Source: JAVBKV01 sp031553885
GTDB taxonomy: Bacteria; Bacteroidota; Bacteroidia; Bacteroidales; Azobacteroidaceae
Reading direction: 5' to 3'
Length of the DNA stretch: 64,000 nucleotides
Assembly: GCA_031553885.1 (NCBI GenBank)
Contig: JAVBKV010000019.1
Location: 1 to 64,000 of the forward strand
The notes under the pieces are model-generated. The model was not told the DNA's origin. It saw only the letters and a list, made by a program, of their open reading frames with translations, and searched no databases. The first letter of the stretch is position 1. Each line of letters starts with the position of its first letter. This document shows, one piece after another, positions 1 through 10,077 of this stretch. The position numbers and the translations under genes were made by a program.

Positions 1-159
1 CGGTTGCTGTTGCTAACATAGTAAGAGATTGTCAAATCTTCAACATCGACGTTTATTCATAAAAACATTCCTGATCTCAGGTATTTCGCCTGGCAGGACG
101 GATATGCGGTTTGATGAGAAATATCTATTTCATTGGGTCAATGAATGATTAAAATGTCG

Positions 160-400
160 CTGCTACGCAGCTCTGTTTGGCTTGTTGCATCCTTTCCGGT
201 CCGAGGGCTCGCTTGCGCTTCGAACCCCGGCTATGAAGATGTTGGCGCTCTGCGCCAAAAGGGGCGAATGATTCCTGTACAGTTAGCTCCCTTCAGGGAC
301 GGGTGAGCTGAGCTATTGTGCTTTCGATGGGTTACACCCGCGATTATTGGCTCCGCCGAACGTTGTTTCAAATTGAATCCCTTCGGGATACTGTCGGGAT
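160..400. repeat. GC-rich palindromic intergenic repeat, copy A
   Basis: This non-coding stretch is much richer in GC than the AT-rich DNA around it and contains short palindromes: a 7-bp stem at 242-258 (TTGGCGC, loop TCT) and ATCCCTTCGGGAT at 377-389. Positions 329-348 (GGGTTACACCCGCGATTATT) match 46940-46959 with one difference, and the ATCCC..GGGAT block lies near the same core in both places in inverse order. The two regions therefore belong to one repeat family. It resembles REP-like or MITE-like intergenic elements; no transposase is present. The rest of 1-539 holds no gene that I can support. Confidence 0.6.
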
Positions 401-539
401 AAATATCCGGTAATTATCTTTTTTATTTACTTTAATATTAAGTTTTCATTCATTAATATTAATTAACATTAATTTACATATCAAATGGGGTCAAAATTGG
501 TTTTCCTGCATCTTTCTTAAAAGATATTGAAAAATAATA

Positions 540-1787
540 ATGAATCTATTTCAACATACAATTCCTGAACCAGTTAAAGAGTTACTTCGAAACCCCGATT
601 TCGTACTGTGGTGTTATGCGCCGACAGAAGAATCGGAAGAACAATGGTCCAACTGGATAGAACAGCATCCCGAAAAAACAACAGACCTCGCAGAAGCCAA
701 AGCGATTTTACAATCGGCCCGGTTCAATGCAATAACTCTTTCCGGAGAAGACTCGAAAAACCTGTATGACCGGATCGAAGCTGATATCGATTCCCGTAAA
801 AAGAACCGGCGGACACGAATGATCTGGTATCGTGTCACAGCAGCTTGTGCCATTCTTGCATTGGCCGTAAGTTCATGGTTATATATTCAAACAACTAACA
901 AAACAGATCTTTATACAGTCAATCTTTTTGCCCCCGTAGACAGCACCCAGACTGAGGTTGAGCTGGAACTTACCAGCCGGCAGAAAGTGATGGTAAATAA
1001 TAAGGCCACCATCGAGTTAAACAATACAGGGACGGTACACATCGATAAAAAAGAAATTGCTGAAGTTATCGCATCCTCCATCGGCGATTCGGTAAAAGAA
1101 GAAAAACCGGAACCGGTAGCGGAAACAAAAATGAATGTACTAAAGGTTCCCAGGGGGCGTCATTCATCAGTCGTACTGGCCGACGGAACCAAAGTATGGG
1201 TCAATTCGGGAACCGTACTGCATTTCCCTAATGTTTTCGAGAAAAACAACCGGACTATTTATGCCAGTGGCGAAATATACCTGGAAGTAGCCAAAGACCC
1301 ATCCCGCCCGTTTTATGTAAAAACATCGAAAATGGATGTCCGGGTACTGGGTACCCATTTTAACGTAACCGCTTATGAAGACGAAACGAATTCGGCGGTT
1401 GTCCTCGTGGAAGGAGGAGTGGAAATAACCACGCCAAAAGGCTTGAAGCAAAAGATACAACCCAATGAAAGGCTGGTTTTGAAAGGCAATCAAATGGAAG
1501 TTTCCAACGTAAATGTATACGATTATACCTCCTGGAAAGACGGGGTTTTCCTGTTCAACAACCAACGCTTAACTTATGTAACCCAGCGCCTGTCGCGGTA
1601 CTACCGGATGGAGTTTGTCTGTGACCCGGAAGTGGAGTATTACACCTGTTCCGGAAAGCTGGTTTTATTCGACGACTTGAATAAGGTTTTACATACATTG
1701 GAAAAAAGCTTACCTATTTCCTGTGAAATTAATGGAAACACGATAAACCTGAGTACCAATACAAAAAAAAGAATGCCTATGAAATAA
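540..1787 (+). CDS. FecR-family anti-sigma factor (DUF4974 C-terminus)
   Basis: Inner-membrane anti-sigma regulator of 415 aa. Residues 1-94 are cytoplasmic and should bind an ECF sigma factor; a single membrane segment lies at about 95-116; the periplasmic FecR domain covers roughly 200-300 (motifs PRGRHSSVVLADGTKVWVNS and VLGTHFNV); a DUF4974-like tail follows and would contact the STN domain of the partner TonB receptor. The family transmits the state of the outer-membrane transporter to the sigma factor. The SusC gene follows 51 bases downstream and has an STN domain, so the pair probably form one signalling chain. No sigma gene precedes it, which is unusual; the likely partner is the ECF gene at 9446-10009. 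The long loop between the membrane segment and the FecR domain (about residues 117-195) is more variable than the rest. Confidence 0.9.
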   Translation: MNLFQHTIPEPVKELLRNPDFVLWCYAPTEESEEQWSNWIEQHPEKTTDLAEAKAILQSARFNAITLSGEDSKNLYDRIEADIDSRKKNRRTRMIWYRVTAACAILALAVSSWLYIQTTNKTDLYTVNLFAPVDSTQTEVELELTSRQKVMVNNKATIELNNTGTVHIDKKEIAEVIASSIGDSVKEEKPEPVAETKMNVLKVPRGRHSSVVLADGTKVWVNSGTVLHFPNVFEKNNRTIYASGEIYLEVAKDPSRPFYVKTSKMDVRVLGTHFNVTAYEDETNSAVVLVEGGVEITTPKGLKQKIQPNERLVLKGNQMEVSNVNVYDYTSWKDGVFLFNNQRLTYVTQRLSRYYRMEFVCDPEVEYYTCSGKLVLFDDLNKVLHTLEKSLPISCEINGNTINLSTNTKKRMPMK

Positions 1788-1838
1788 GCCGGTAGCCCCT
1801 AATTTAATACAGATACATATACATTAGATAAAAAACTA

Positions 1839-4800
1839 ATGAAAAAAGAGTGTTGTTTTTTTAGAAAAAACCCTTTTAATATGCTTAAAATGCTATATAA
1901 AAAATTTAATTTCAATCATCTATTTCAAACAGTGTGCGCTGTTGTTTTATTTTCACTGATAAACATCAACACTGTTTATTCGGCATCTACTTATGCACAA
2001 ACCACACGATTATCCGTGGACTTATCACAAGTCTCGATAAGTGATATTTTTCACTTTTTAGAGAAAGAAAGCGAATTCGTATTTTTCTATTCTGACGAAA
2101 TTCGTTCCGATCTGGATCAGAATGTCACAGTAAAAGTCAAATCTGAAACTATTGACCAGATATTATCATCTGTTCTGAAAAATACTAACCTGACTTATGC
2201 ACTGAATGACAGACAGGTTATCATTAACCGTAAAAGTTCAGTCCAACAGGCTACTCAACAGGTTCAAAAAGGAATCGTCATTAATGGAACCGTACACGAC
2301 CCTCAAAACGAACCGCTTCCCGGTGTCAATGTCACGATCAAAGGTACAAACGAAGGTGCTATAACAGATATCGAAGGGAACTTCTTTATAACAGTACCCA
2401 ATCAGGATGCCGTGTTGACATTCCAGTACTTAGGATTTGAAGCACAAGAAGTAAAAGTAGGCAAGCAGATCAATATCAATGTGAACATGAAAGAAATTTC
2501 GACCGGGCTGAATGAAGTGGTCGTTGTGGGTTACGGTTCACAACGGAGAGCTTCCGTGATCGGTTCCATCACCACGATCGAACCCAAACGCCTGCAACAA
2601 AGCCCCACACGTGCATTGAGTAACAACCTGGCCGGACAATTGGCCGGTGTTATTGCTGTACAGCGTACGGGAGAACCGGGAGCTGACGGCTCCAACTTCT
2701 GGATCCGCGGTATTTCTTCTTTCCAGAATGCAGGACGTTCTCCGCTGGTCTTAGTCGACGGTATCGAACGTACACTCGATGATATGGACCCGGCCGAAAT
2801 CGAGTCTTTCTCTGTATTGAAAGATGCTTCTGCCAGTGCCGTTTACGGGGTACGCGGAGCCAACGGTGTAATCCTGATCAATACCAAGCGCGGACAAATG
2901 GGAAAACCCTCGATCAATGTACATTACGAACAAACATTTACCCAACCGGTTAAGTTACCCAAATACATTGGATCAGCCGATTTTCTTACTCTTCTGAATA
3001 ATATAAATATAGAAAACGGAGGTACACCAAAATACTCACAGGAAGCAATCGATGCTTACCGGAACGGAACCGATCCGGATCTTTATCCGGATATAGACTG
3101 GCTGGATACAGTTACCAAAGACATGGGATTGGCCGAACGGGCAAACCTGTCTATCAACGGAGGTAGCGAAATTTTACGGTATGCGCTCGTTGGCTCGTTT
3201 TACGGAGAACAAGGTATTTTCGTCCGGGACAAAAGCCAAACCTGGAATTCAGGTACCAGCCTTAACAAATACAACCTTCGTTCCAATGTGGATGTTAACA
3301 TAACTAAAACAACCATTGCCCGGATCAGTGTCGGTGGCTATTTACAGGAAACAAATGGAATGGCTAAAAGTTCCGATGATATACTTAACAAATCCTTTGA
3401 GACAGTGCCATTCCTATATCCGCCAGTTTATTCTTCCGGTGAATTTGCACGTGTACAAAATCGATCAAATCCCTGGGTAGAAGCTACTCAGCACGGATTC
3501 TCAACCTACTCTTCCAGTAAAATCGAATCCTTGTTCTCTTTGGAACAGGATCTCAAGATTTTACTCCCAGGATTGAAAATCAAAGGTCTTTTTTCATTCG
3601 ACCGCTACTCCAGATCCGGAATCGTTCGATCTAAAGATCCGGATTATTACAACCGGGCAACAAGCCGAAAAGAGGATGGTACCCTGGACCTTACAATCGG
3701 AACCTACGGACAAATGTTCTTAGACACAGACAAAAAGACGGAATGGGGAAATAAAGCCACTTACCTGGAGGGTAACCTGAGTTACGTCCAGAATTTTGGC
3801 AAGCACCACGTGGAAGGACTCTTCCTGTATAACCAACGGGATTATGAAGATGGTTCGGTTGTTCCCTTCCGCCGGATGGGTATCGCCGGACGGGCTTCCT
3901 ATACCTTCGACAGCCGGTATGTAGCTGAATTCAACTTCGGTTACAATGGCTCGGAAAACTTTGCCAAAGGACAGCGTTTCGGATTCTTCCCTTCTGTAGC
4001 TGCCGGTTATATCTTATCGGAAGAAGCATTTATGGCTCCTTATAAACATATCATTTCCAAACTCAAGCTCAAAGGATCCTGGGGAACGGTTGGTAACGAC
4101 CAGTTGGCCGGACGTCGTTTCGCATACATTACCACCATCGATTCCAAATCCGATGATTGGGGTAATTACAGATGGGGTGTGAATAACGACTTTAACCGTT
4201 CCGGACGATTTGAAGGCGATTTCGGTATTCCTAACCTGACTTGGGAAACGGTAGAAAAAATCAATGTCGGAGTGGAAGTAGGCTTGTGGAACGCCTTAGA
4301 TCTTCAAGTTGACTGGTTTATGGAACACCGCAGCGATATCTTCATGCAACGGAATACTATTCCGACTGCCGCCGGTTTTATCAAGACCCCTTGGGCCAAT
4401 TTTGGTAAGGTAGACAACAAAGGGATCGATATGTCATTGGATTTCAACAAACAATTGAACAAAGACTGGTTCCTGGGACTCCGCGGCTCATTCACTTTTG
4501 CAAAAAACAAGATCATCGAGCAGGATGAAGCGCCCGGTGTATTGGGAACAAACCGTTCATCCACCGGTTTACCGGTCGGACAATTGTTTGGTCTGGTAGC
4601 CGAACGTTTATTCACTGAAGATGATTTTGAAGATGTAAAAAAAGGTATTCTGAAAGAAGGAATTCCCACGCAAACATTTACGAATCAAGTGCGTCCGGGT
4701 GACATCAAATACTTAGATATAGATGAAGATGGTGCTGTTACAACCTTGGACAAAAAACCGATCGGAGGAACATACGACCCGCAGATCGTATTTGGTTTCG

Positions 4801-5264
4801 GAGGAAATGTTACCTATAAAAACGTTGATCTCAACGTATTCTTCCAGGGGAATGACAGAACCTGGCGTTTCATCGGTGGTAATTATTTCCTGCCGGGTAG
4901 TGGAACGGATGCAATGGGAAATATTCTCAGTAACTACAACGACCGCTGGACACCGGAGAATCCGAGTCAGGATGTTTTCTACCCCCGTTTGACTTACGGA
5001 CAAAATGAGAATAACTCCCAGAACTCGACCTGGTGGTTACGCGACATGAGTATGATCCGGATGAAAGACATCGAGATGGGTTATCGATTCCCCAAAAGTT
5101 GGGTCAATAAACTCGGGTTGTCTTCCATGCGCCTTTACGCCAAAGGTACTAATCTGCTGACCCTCTCCGACTTCAAGTTGTGGGATCCGGAAGTAGATAC
5201 ACCTAACGGGGCCAAGTATCCGATTATGAAATCATTTTCTTTCGGCTTGGATATCAATTTCTAA
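1839..5264 (+). CDS. SusC/RagA-family TonB-dependent outer-membrane transporter with STN domain
   Basis: Outer-membrane active importer of 1141 aa. In order: signal peptide (about 1-53), STN signalling domain (about 58-130, starting LSVDLSQVSISDIFHFLEK), carboxypeptidase-like Ig fold (about 146-218), TonB box EVVVVGYG at 226-233, plug domain with WIRGISSF and VYGVRGANGVILI, and a large beta barrel ending in Phe (LDINF), as outer-membrane proteins do. With SusD it imports an oligomeric nutrient, and the STN domain makes it a signalling transporter that reports to FecR. No glycoside hydrolase or peptidase gene is nearby, so the substrate cannot be inferred. An internal Met at residue 15 is an alternative start, since the first residues are long for a signal peptide. 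Confidence 0.95.
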   Translation: MKKECCFFRKNPFNMLKMLYKKFNFNHLFQTVCAVVLFSLININTVYSASTYAQTTRLSVDLSQVSISDIFHFLEKESEFVFFYSDEIRSDLDQNVTVKVKSETIDQILSSVLKNTNLTYALNDRQVIINRKSSVQQATQQVQKGIVINGTVHDPQNEPLPGVNVTIKGTNEGAITDIEGNFFITVPNQDAVLTFQYLGFEAQEVKVGKQININVNMKEISTGLNEVVVVGYGSQRRASVIGSITTIEPKRLQQSPTRALSNNLAGQLAGVIAVQRTGEPGADGSNFWIRGISSFQNAGRSPLVLVDGIERTLDDMDPAEIESFSVLKDASASAVYGVRGANGVILINTKRGQMGKPSINVHYEQTFTQPVKLPKYIGSADFLTLLNNINIENGGTPKYSQEAIDAYRNGTDPDLYPDIDWLDTVTKDMGLAERANLSINGGSEILRYALVGSFYGEQGIFVRDKSQTWNSGTSLNKYNLRSNVDVNITKTTIARISVGGYLQETNGMAKSSDDILNKSFETVPFLYPPVYSSGEFARVQNRSNPWVEATQHGFSTYSSSKIESLFSLEQDLKILLPGLKIKGLFSFDRYSRSGIVRSKDPDYYNRATSRKEDGTLDLTIGTYGQMFLDTDKKTEWGNKATYLEGNLSYVQNFGKHHVEGLFLYNQRDYEDGSVVPFRRMGIAGRASYTFDSRYVAEFNFGYNGSENFAKGQRFGFFPSVAAGYILSEEAFMAPYKHIISKLKLKGSWGTVGNDQLAGRRFAYITTIDSKSDDWGNYRWGVNNDFNRSGRFEGDFGIPNLTWETVEKINVGVEVGLWNALDLQVDWFMEHRSDIFMQRNTIPTAAGFIKTPWANFGKVDNKGIDMSLDFNKQLNKDWFLGLRGSFTFAKNKIIEQDEAPGVLGTNRSSTGLPVGQLFGLVAERLFTEDDFEDVKKGILKEGIPTQTFTNQVRPGDIKYLDIDEDGAVTTLDKKPIGGTYDPQIVFGFGGNVTYKNVDLNVFFQGNDRTWRFIGGNYFLPGSGTDAMGNILSNYNDRWTPENPSQDVFYPRLTYGQNENNSQNSTWWLRDMSMIRMKDIEMGYRFPKSWVNKLGLSSMRLYAKGTNLLTLSDFKLWDPEVDTPNGAKYPIMKSFSFGLDINF

Positions 5265-5299
5265 TTGCTGTAAAAAACACTTAATAAACAGATTATAAT

Positions 5300-7225
5300 A
5301 TGAAATTATTAAAATATATAGGATTAGCAGCCCTCTGTCTGACAGTAAACGGATGTGAAGACTTTTTGGATAATGCCCCGGATGATCAATTGACACTGGA
5401 AATGGTGTTCAATGATAAAACCCGTACGGAAGATTGGTTGGCAAACATTTATACCGGGATCCCCGATCCATATATGCCCATGGTTAAGAATATCGGATAC
5501 GATACGGTCGGCGACGATACGAGCCCTTCCCAGGGCTGGTTGCCCTGGTGGGGAGGTACCCTGCTGAATTACCGGGTAGGAAACTGGTTTACAGATTCCG
5601 GCTGGAACGCCAGCTTCTGGAACAAGTTGCCTCAGAAAATACGTTCCGCCTATATCCTGATCCACAATGCACATTCCAATCCCACTCAGGGTGTAACCGA
5701 CGAGGACATTGAAACCATGAAAAACGAATGCCGGTTCCTGATTGTTTACTATTACTGGTTATTGACGGAAGCGTATGGTTCGGTTCCTTATTATGAAGAC
5801 ATGGTCCCCGTGGATGCTCCGCAAAATGTGTTGATGAGAGGACAACGTTCTTTCGACGAAACAGTGAATTGGATTGATTCTGAATTGTTGGACCTGTCTA
5901 AGAAACTCCCTGCAAAACGGGTGGAATCTATCTTTGGTCGTGCTACTTCCATCGCTTGTTTAGCTGTTCGCGCCCGGGTAATGTTGTTCGCAGCAAGTCC
6001 GTTGGTTAACGGAAATCAAATGTACAAAGACATTGTGAACTACGATGGCAAAGAACGTTTTAACACGACTTACGACGCTACCAAGTGGACCCGCGCCACT
6101 GATGCTTGCAAAGACCTGATTGATGCGGCACATACTGCCGGACATGCGCTGTATTATGAATACAACGACGACGGCTCCATCGATCCGTTTATGTCCATGG
6201 CAAACCTGTTCATGAGAAAGACCTCTGAAGGAAATAAGGAAATTCTTTTTGCCCGTCCGGATTGTAATTATAGTGAATATGAAGGCCATGCTACCCCGCG
6301 GGGTTGCGGAGGTAACGGAGGATTGGGTGTAACTCAGGCTTTGGTCGATGCTTTCTTTATGAAGAACGGACTGTCTCCCATCCTGGGATATAATCCTGAC
6401 GGAAGCCCGATCATCAATGCTGCATCCGGCTATACCGAAAAAGGGTTCTCCACCGAACCGGAAATCCGTAAAACCAAGTGGACGGTTTGCCGCCGGTCAG
6501 ATTCAGACCTAAGGACGGGACAAATCACCGAATCCAATACATTCAATATGTATTCCAACCGGGAACCCCGTTTCTACCTGACCGTTATATACAATGGTCA
6601 ATGGTACTGGACGGAAAAACGCACCACCCGCTTTATGAAAGGAGAATGGGATGGAGGTGAAACTCACGATGCTCCTCAAAACGGATACCTGTTGAGAAAA
6701 AGAGTTTCGTTGGAACAAAACAACCGGAATGGTATACACCCCTATCGTCCGGGAATTCTGTTCCGTCTGGGGGAAGCTTACCTGAATTATGCCGAAGCGT
6801 TGAACGAATCCAACCCGGGTCATCCGGACATTCTGAAATACCTGAACCTGATTCGTGAACGCGCCGGTATTCCTCAATACGGAAACGGAAACGGTATGAT
6901 TCCGGCACCTACTTCACAGGATGAGGTACGCGAACTGATCCGCAAAGAACGCCGGGTGGAACTGTGTTGCGAAGGAGGCCTTCGTTATAACGATATCCGC
7001 CGTTGGATGCTGGGAGAAGAACTTTTGAACGGACCGGATTCTGGTATGAATTTCTTAGGGAATGTCTATACAGATGATGTTAATAACAAAGATGCATATT
7101 TCAAACGTACTCCTGATAATAACCTCGTTCGCTCATACATGAAAAAACAATATTGGTTCCCAGTCCATCAGAGTGAAATAGATAAGGATCCGACATTGGT
7201 TCAAGCTCCGTTCTGGATGGAATAA
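5300..7225 (+). CDS. SusD/RagB-family nutrient-binding surface lipoprotein
   Basis: Surface lipoprotein of 641 aa that caps the SusC channel and binds the substrate. The N-terminus is a lipoprotein signal with Cys19 (VNGCEDFLDNAPDDQ), followed by the typical SusD opening (a ligand-lid helix region rich in W/Y) and the C-terminal family signature with ERRVELCCEGGLRYNDIRRW and a final WFPVHQSEIDKDP. It starts 36 bases after susC stops, so the two are co-transcribed. The strong hairpin terminator at 7316-7354 ends this part of the transcription unit. Confidence 0.95.
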   Translation: MKLLKYIGLAALCLTVNGCEDFLDNAPDDQLTLEMVFNDKTRTEDWLANIYTGIPDPYMPMVKNIGYDTVGDDTSPSQGWLPWWGGTLLNYRVGNWFTDSGWNASFWNKLPQKIRSAYILIHNAHSNPTQGVTDEDIETMKNECRFLIVYYYWLLTEAYGSVPYYEDMVPVDAPQNVLMRGQRSFDETVNWIDSELLDLSKKLPAKRVESIFGRATSIACLAVRARVMLFAASPLVNGNQMYKDIVNYDGKERFNTTYDATKWTRATDACKDLIDAAHTAGHALYYEYNDDGSIDPFMSMANLFMRKTSEGNKEILFARPDCNYSEYEGHATPRGCGGNGGLGVTQALVDAFFMKNGLSPILGYNPDGSPIINAASGYTEKGFSTEPEIRKTKWTVCRRSDSDLRTGQITESNTFNMYSNREPRFYLTVIYNGQWYWTEKRTTRFMKGEWDGGETHDAPQNGYLLRKRVSLEQNNRNGIHPYRPGILFRLGEAYLNYAEALNESNPGHPDILKYLNLIRERAGIPQYGNGNGMIPAPTSQDEVRELIRKERRVELCCEGGLRYNDIRRWMLGEELLNGPDSGMNFLGNVYTDDVNNKDAYFKRTPDNNLVRSYMKKQYWFPVHQSEIDKDPTLVQAPFWME

Positions 7226-7315
7226 GAAACAGGTAGGTTTAGGTGTTAATTTTTTAAAAAAAAGAAAAGAACTCTGGCAAAAAGTTCTGTTTTAGTTCGT
7301 CATTGCGAACGTTGC

Positions 7316-7354
7316 GAAGCAACCTGTTTATAAAGCAGGTTGCTTCTTTTTTTG
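7316..7354 (+). terminator. Rho-independent terminator after susD-like gene
   Basis: An 11-bp perfect stem (GAAGCAACCTG with CAGGTTGCTTC, nine-base loop) followed by a run of T. It closes the FecR-SusC-SusD unit. Just upstream, CGTCATTGCGAA at 7298-7309 resembles the CGTCATTGCGA-type repeat seen in many bacterial genomes. The rest of 7226-7598 is very AT-rich and holds no other gene. Confidence 0.85.
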
Positions 7355-7540
7355 TTTTAAATATACTATTTATTATACTTAATTACGAAAACATTTATTT
7401 ACTAACCCTACCTTAATCTATATTTTCAAAGAAACACCTTCTAATTTCCTAAATATTTCTACATATTATATATTTTATTAAGAAACACTATATATAAATC
7501 CAAATAGTTATATTATTAAAAACAATAATTTAAATTTGGT

Positions 7541-7569
7541 TACATTTGTAAAAATAATATATATATTTG
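7541..7569 (+). promoter_or_regulatory. Candidate promoter(s) for the unknown lipoprotein gene
   Basis: Two matches to the Bacteroidota -7 element occur here: TACATTTG at 7541-7548 and TATATTTG at 7562-7569. A TTTG at 7535-7538 lies 23 bases before the second, slightly more than the usual 19-21. They sit ahead of the start chosen at 7599 and support that start over the upstream in-frame GTG/ATG-like codons. Confidence 0.35.
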
Positions 7570-7598
7570 TATTTATTACTTTTAAAAATATACACACT

Positions 7599-9356
7599 AT
7601 GAGAATCTTCAATTCGAGGCTTATGGGAATAGTTTCCATATCCTTACTTATCAGTTTTTTCAGTTGTAATGATGATTTAATCCAGGAACAATGCGAACCG
7701 GAACAAGAAGCGGTAGAACTCAGAGGTACTTATAACACGGGATTCTTTGATTGGGACAGAATCGATGAAATTACGTATTACAATCATCAGGATGTCCTAT
7801 GCAGGCTTCCCTTGCCTTGGGCCCCAGGCAGTGCCAGCAATTCCGGGATACCTAAAGAATGGCTGGATTCAAAATCCCACCTAGCTAATTTCCAGGAAAG
7901 ATATTATTCCAGAGAAAAAGGCTGGGTATTGACATACAGCAACATCCACATGAGAAGTGAAACGAGCAAGTATTTTTCCCTATATAATACCAAAACCGGG
8001 ATTCTTCGCACCTTTCTTATTACTCCTGCATCTTCTTCAGGCCCCGGAACTTCTGCGGTATCATTAGCCATGTGCCTGAACCAACCGAGCAGTCTGTTCA
8101 ACTTTATGGACACGTATGCCACCGGAATAAATGCCAAAAAAAGTCTTCCCGGCTATATCCATTCCCCAATCTGGACATTTGGAAGTTCATCGAGCAGTAT
8201 CGGATACAAAGAAAACACCTGGTATGGAATCGAATTGGAATGTGCCTATGATCCCGATCTGGCCCCAGGTAGCTTTTTTTCTTTTGGTTTAAGCGCCATC
8301 ACCAATTCAAACACCATTGGAAAAGGATTGACATCAGGAAGCATCCAAGGAAGTATAAAATCCACCACTCCCAACATGACTTCTTTATCGTTCGACCTAT
8401 CGACTAAAAACACCGTAAATAAATCGACCTCGGTTGACCTCAACGACATTTCAAATGTAGCTGAAATGATAGGAGATAAAATTGATAAAGAAAAAAGGTC
8501 GAATTCTTTCTATGCAGGACTAGTTAATAGTTTAAGTCAGAAATTAGGAACATCTCTTGCTAACGGAGCGAAAGACGGGTTAAGATCTTTAATTCAGAAC
8601 GGAGGGTCTGCTGCTGTCGCTAAAGCCTTAGGAAGTACTATTCATTCGTTAATAGGTACAAACGAACAGGTATTCAAAGTCAGCCTTGCACTGAAAGATA
8701 CTACTCAGTATGAGTTAACTACCATAACGAATCATCTCGGCTGGGGCATTGTCAACAACATACCTCTACCCGGTTCTGCGGCAGGAGATCCTCCATTGTA
8801 TGACCAGCCATTGGGAGTGTGGAACCTGGATAAAACACCGACAGTAGATATAGATTTTCACATAGCAATCATGTCGGAAACTTCTGAAGGGAGGGCTATT
8901 GAAACCACTAGTTGGATGATTTATAGTTTGAAAAGCGGTAATGTAATTTTAAATCCATCTATCAAAAACGAATATACAATTAAAAATATTAAATATCAAT
9001 TTGCTGTTTCCGAATGGACGATTAACAATCTTTTGTACTGGCAAAAACCAAATGTAATTGGACATCCTGACTATGAAATCATTTATCATGACAACTATAC
9101 TTATCATATGATTAGTAGTAACTACTATACGGGCTACTTTTATAACATTTATGCTAGTGGCGGTTCTTCGGAATGGCACACTGCCATTTCATCCACTCCT
9201 AAACTATGCAGAATTAGTTTTGAATTAGAACATAAACAAACCGGAGAAACAATCTATTTTTCAAAATATTTTAATGTAAATGTAGGAACATGTATGACTT
9301 ACTTTTACGATTCTCAAGGAAGACTTACAGGTACTCGACCCTATAACGGTAATTAA
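7599..9356 (+). CDS. Large secreted lipoprotein of unknown function, SusCD-linked
   Basis: A 585-aa protein that I do not recognise. The chosen ATG gives a clean lipoprotein signal with Cys23 (SFFSCNDD); an upstream in-frame extension of 21 residues lacks any such feature. The body is rich in W, Y, S and T, with no catalytic motif that I can identify; a segment around residues 310-370 rich in A, K, S and G (KLGTSLANGAKDGL) looks helical, while the rest looks beta-rich. Its position after SusC/SusD but behind its own terminator and promoter suggests a surface-exposed accessory protein, for example an additional glycan- or protein-binding lipoprotein of the same uptake system. That role is inferred from context only. 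Confidence 0.75.
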   Translation: MRIFNSRLMGIVSISLLISFFSCNDDLIQEQCEPEQEAVELRGTYNTGFFDWDRIDEITYYNHQDVLCRLPLPWAPGSASNSGIPKEWLDSKSHLANFQERYYSREKGWVLTYSNIHMRSETSKYFSLYNTKTGILRTFLITPASSSGPGTSAVSLAMCLNQPSSLFNFMDTYATGINAKKSLPGYIHSPIWTFGSSSSSIGYKENTWYGIELECAYDPDLAPGSFFSFGLSAITNSNTIGKGLTSGSIQGSIKSTTPNMTSLSFDLSTKNTVNKSTSVDLNDISNVAEMIGDKIDKEKRSNSFYAGLVNSLSQKLGTSLANGAKDGLRSLIQNGGSAAVAKALGSTIHSLIGTNEQVFKVSLALKDTTQYELTTITNHLGWGIVNNIPLPGSAAGDPPLYDQPLGVWNLDKTPTVDIDFHIAIMSETSEGRAIETTSWMIYSLKSGNVILNPSIKNEYTIKNIKYQFAVSEWTINNLLYWQKPNVIGHPDYEIIYHDNYTYHMISSNYYTGYFYNIYASGGSSEWHTAISSTPKLCRISFELEHKQTGETIYFSKYFNVNVGTCMTYFYDSQGRLTGTRPYNGN

Positions 9357-9389
9357 GGATACAACAACTGATAAAAAAGCTTTTTTGAG

Positions 9390-9422
9390 CTGCTCCAAGA
9401 TGTATATCACAAGTTGGAGCAG
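9390..9422. terminator. Bidirectional hairpin between convergent genes
   Basis: A 9-bp perfect stem (CTGCTCCAA with TTGGAGCAG, 15-base loop). It is followed by TTCATTTT on the plus strand and by AAAAAAGCTTTTTT on the minus-strand reading, so it can end both the lipoprotein gene and the sigma factor gene. Confidence 0.75.
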
Positions 9423-9445
9423 TTCATTTTAGTTTCTCCTTTTAT

Positions 9446-10009
9446 TCAAGCGTAATATTTACACATCGAAGATAATAATACAAAAAAGGCAAAAGTTGTC
9501 CCGTAACGTTCCCGGATCCGGTCCAACGCCCGATAGTTTAACTTCCGTACCGCCTTAGGTGTTATATGAAGGATTTCAGCAATTTCCTCATAGCTCAGTT
9601 TTTGCATGTATTTCAGATAGATCACTTCCCGTTGCTTTCCTGTCAGTTCTTTCAGCATCGCCTCGATCTGTGCGGTCAACTCATTTCTTTCCTCTTCATC
9701 TTCGACCGAATTCTCCAGGCCGCTTACAACAATGGAAAATTCATAGCTACCGGTATCGTCCAGGCTTTCAAAGGTAATTTCATTTCTTTTTATTGAGAAC
9801 AACCGATTTTTCAGACTGCAAAGAAGATAGAATTTCGCATTGGACTGAGCATCGATTGGATTATTCCGTTCGATAATGTGAAGAAAAACATCATGGATAG
9901 CATCTACAACCGTTTCTTTTTCAATACCAAAAGCCATCCCGTATGCAAACATATCGTTTACATACATTTCATACAACTTATTATATTGAACCTTGTTTTC
10001 TCCCGTCAT
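9446..10009 (-). CDS. ECF-type RNA polymerase sigma-70 factor
   Basis: A 187-aa extracytoplasmic-function sigma factor. Region 2 (about residues 10-75) contains the helix around DAIHDVFLHIIE; region 4 (about 118-170) contains LTGKQREVIYLKYMQKLSYEEIAEIL and the recognition helix ITPKAVRKLNYRAL. The start is the ATG at 10009; a TTG four codons upstream is less likely. It is likely the sigma factor that the FecR protein at 540-1787 controls, since no other sigma gene is near, and it would drive the SusC/SusD operon. The protein ends in a hydrophobic stretch (TTFAFFVLLSSMC) after region 4, which a soluble sigma factor does not need; a similar tail is present in the second ECF factor of this window. 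Confidence 0.9.
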   Translation of the reverse strand: MTGENKVQYNKLYEMYVNDMFAYGMAFGIEKETVVDAIHDVFLHIIERNNPIDAQSNAKFYLLCSLKNRLFSIKRNEITFESLDDTGSYEFSIVVSGLENSVEDEEERNELTAQIEAMLKELTGKQREVIYLKYMQKLSYEEIAEILHITPKAVRKLNYRALDRIRERYGTTFAFFVLLSSMCKYYA

Positions 10010-10077
10010 AAACGCACCCAATTCTCCCTGCCTGTTTGTCTGCTCCGGATGAATCTACCTCAGTAATAAAAATTATA

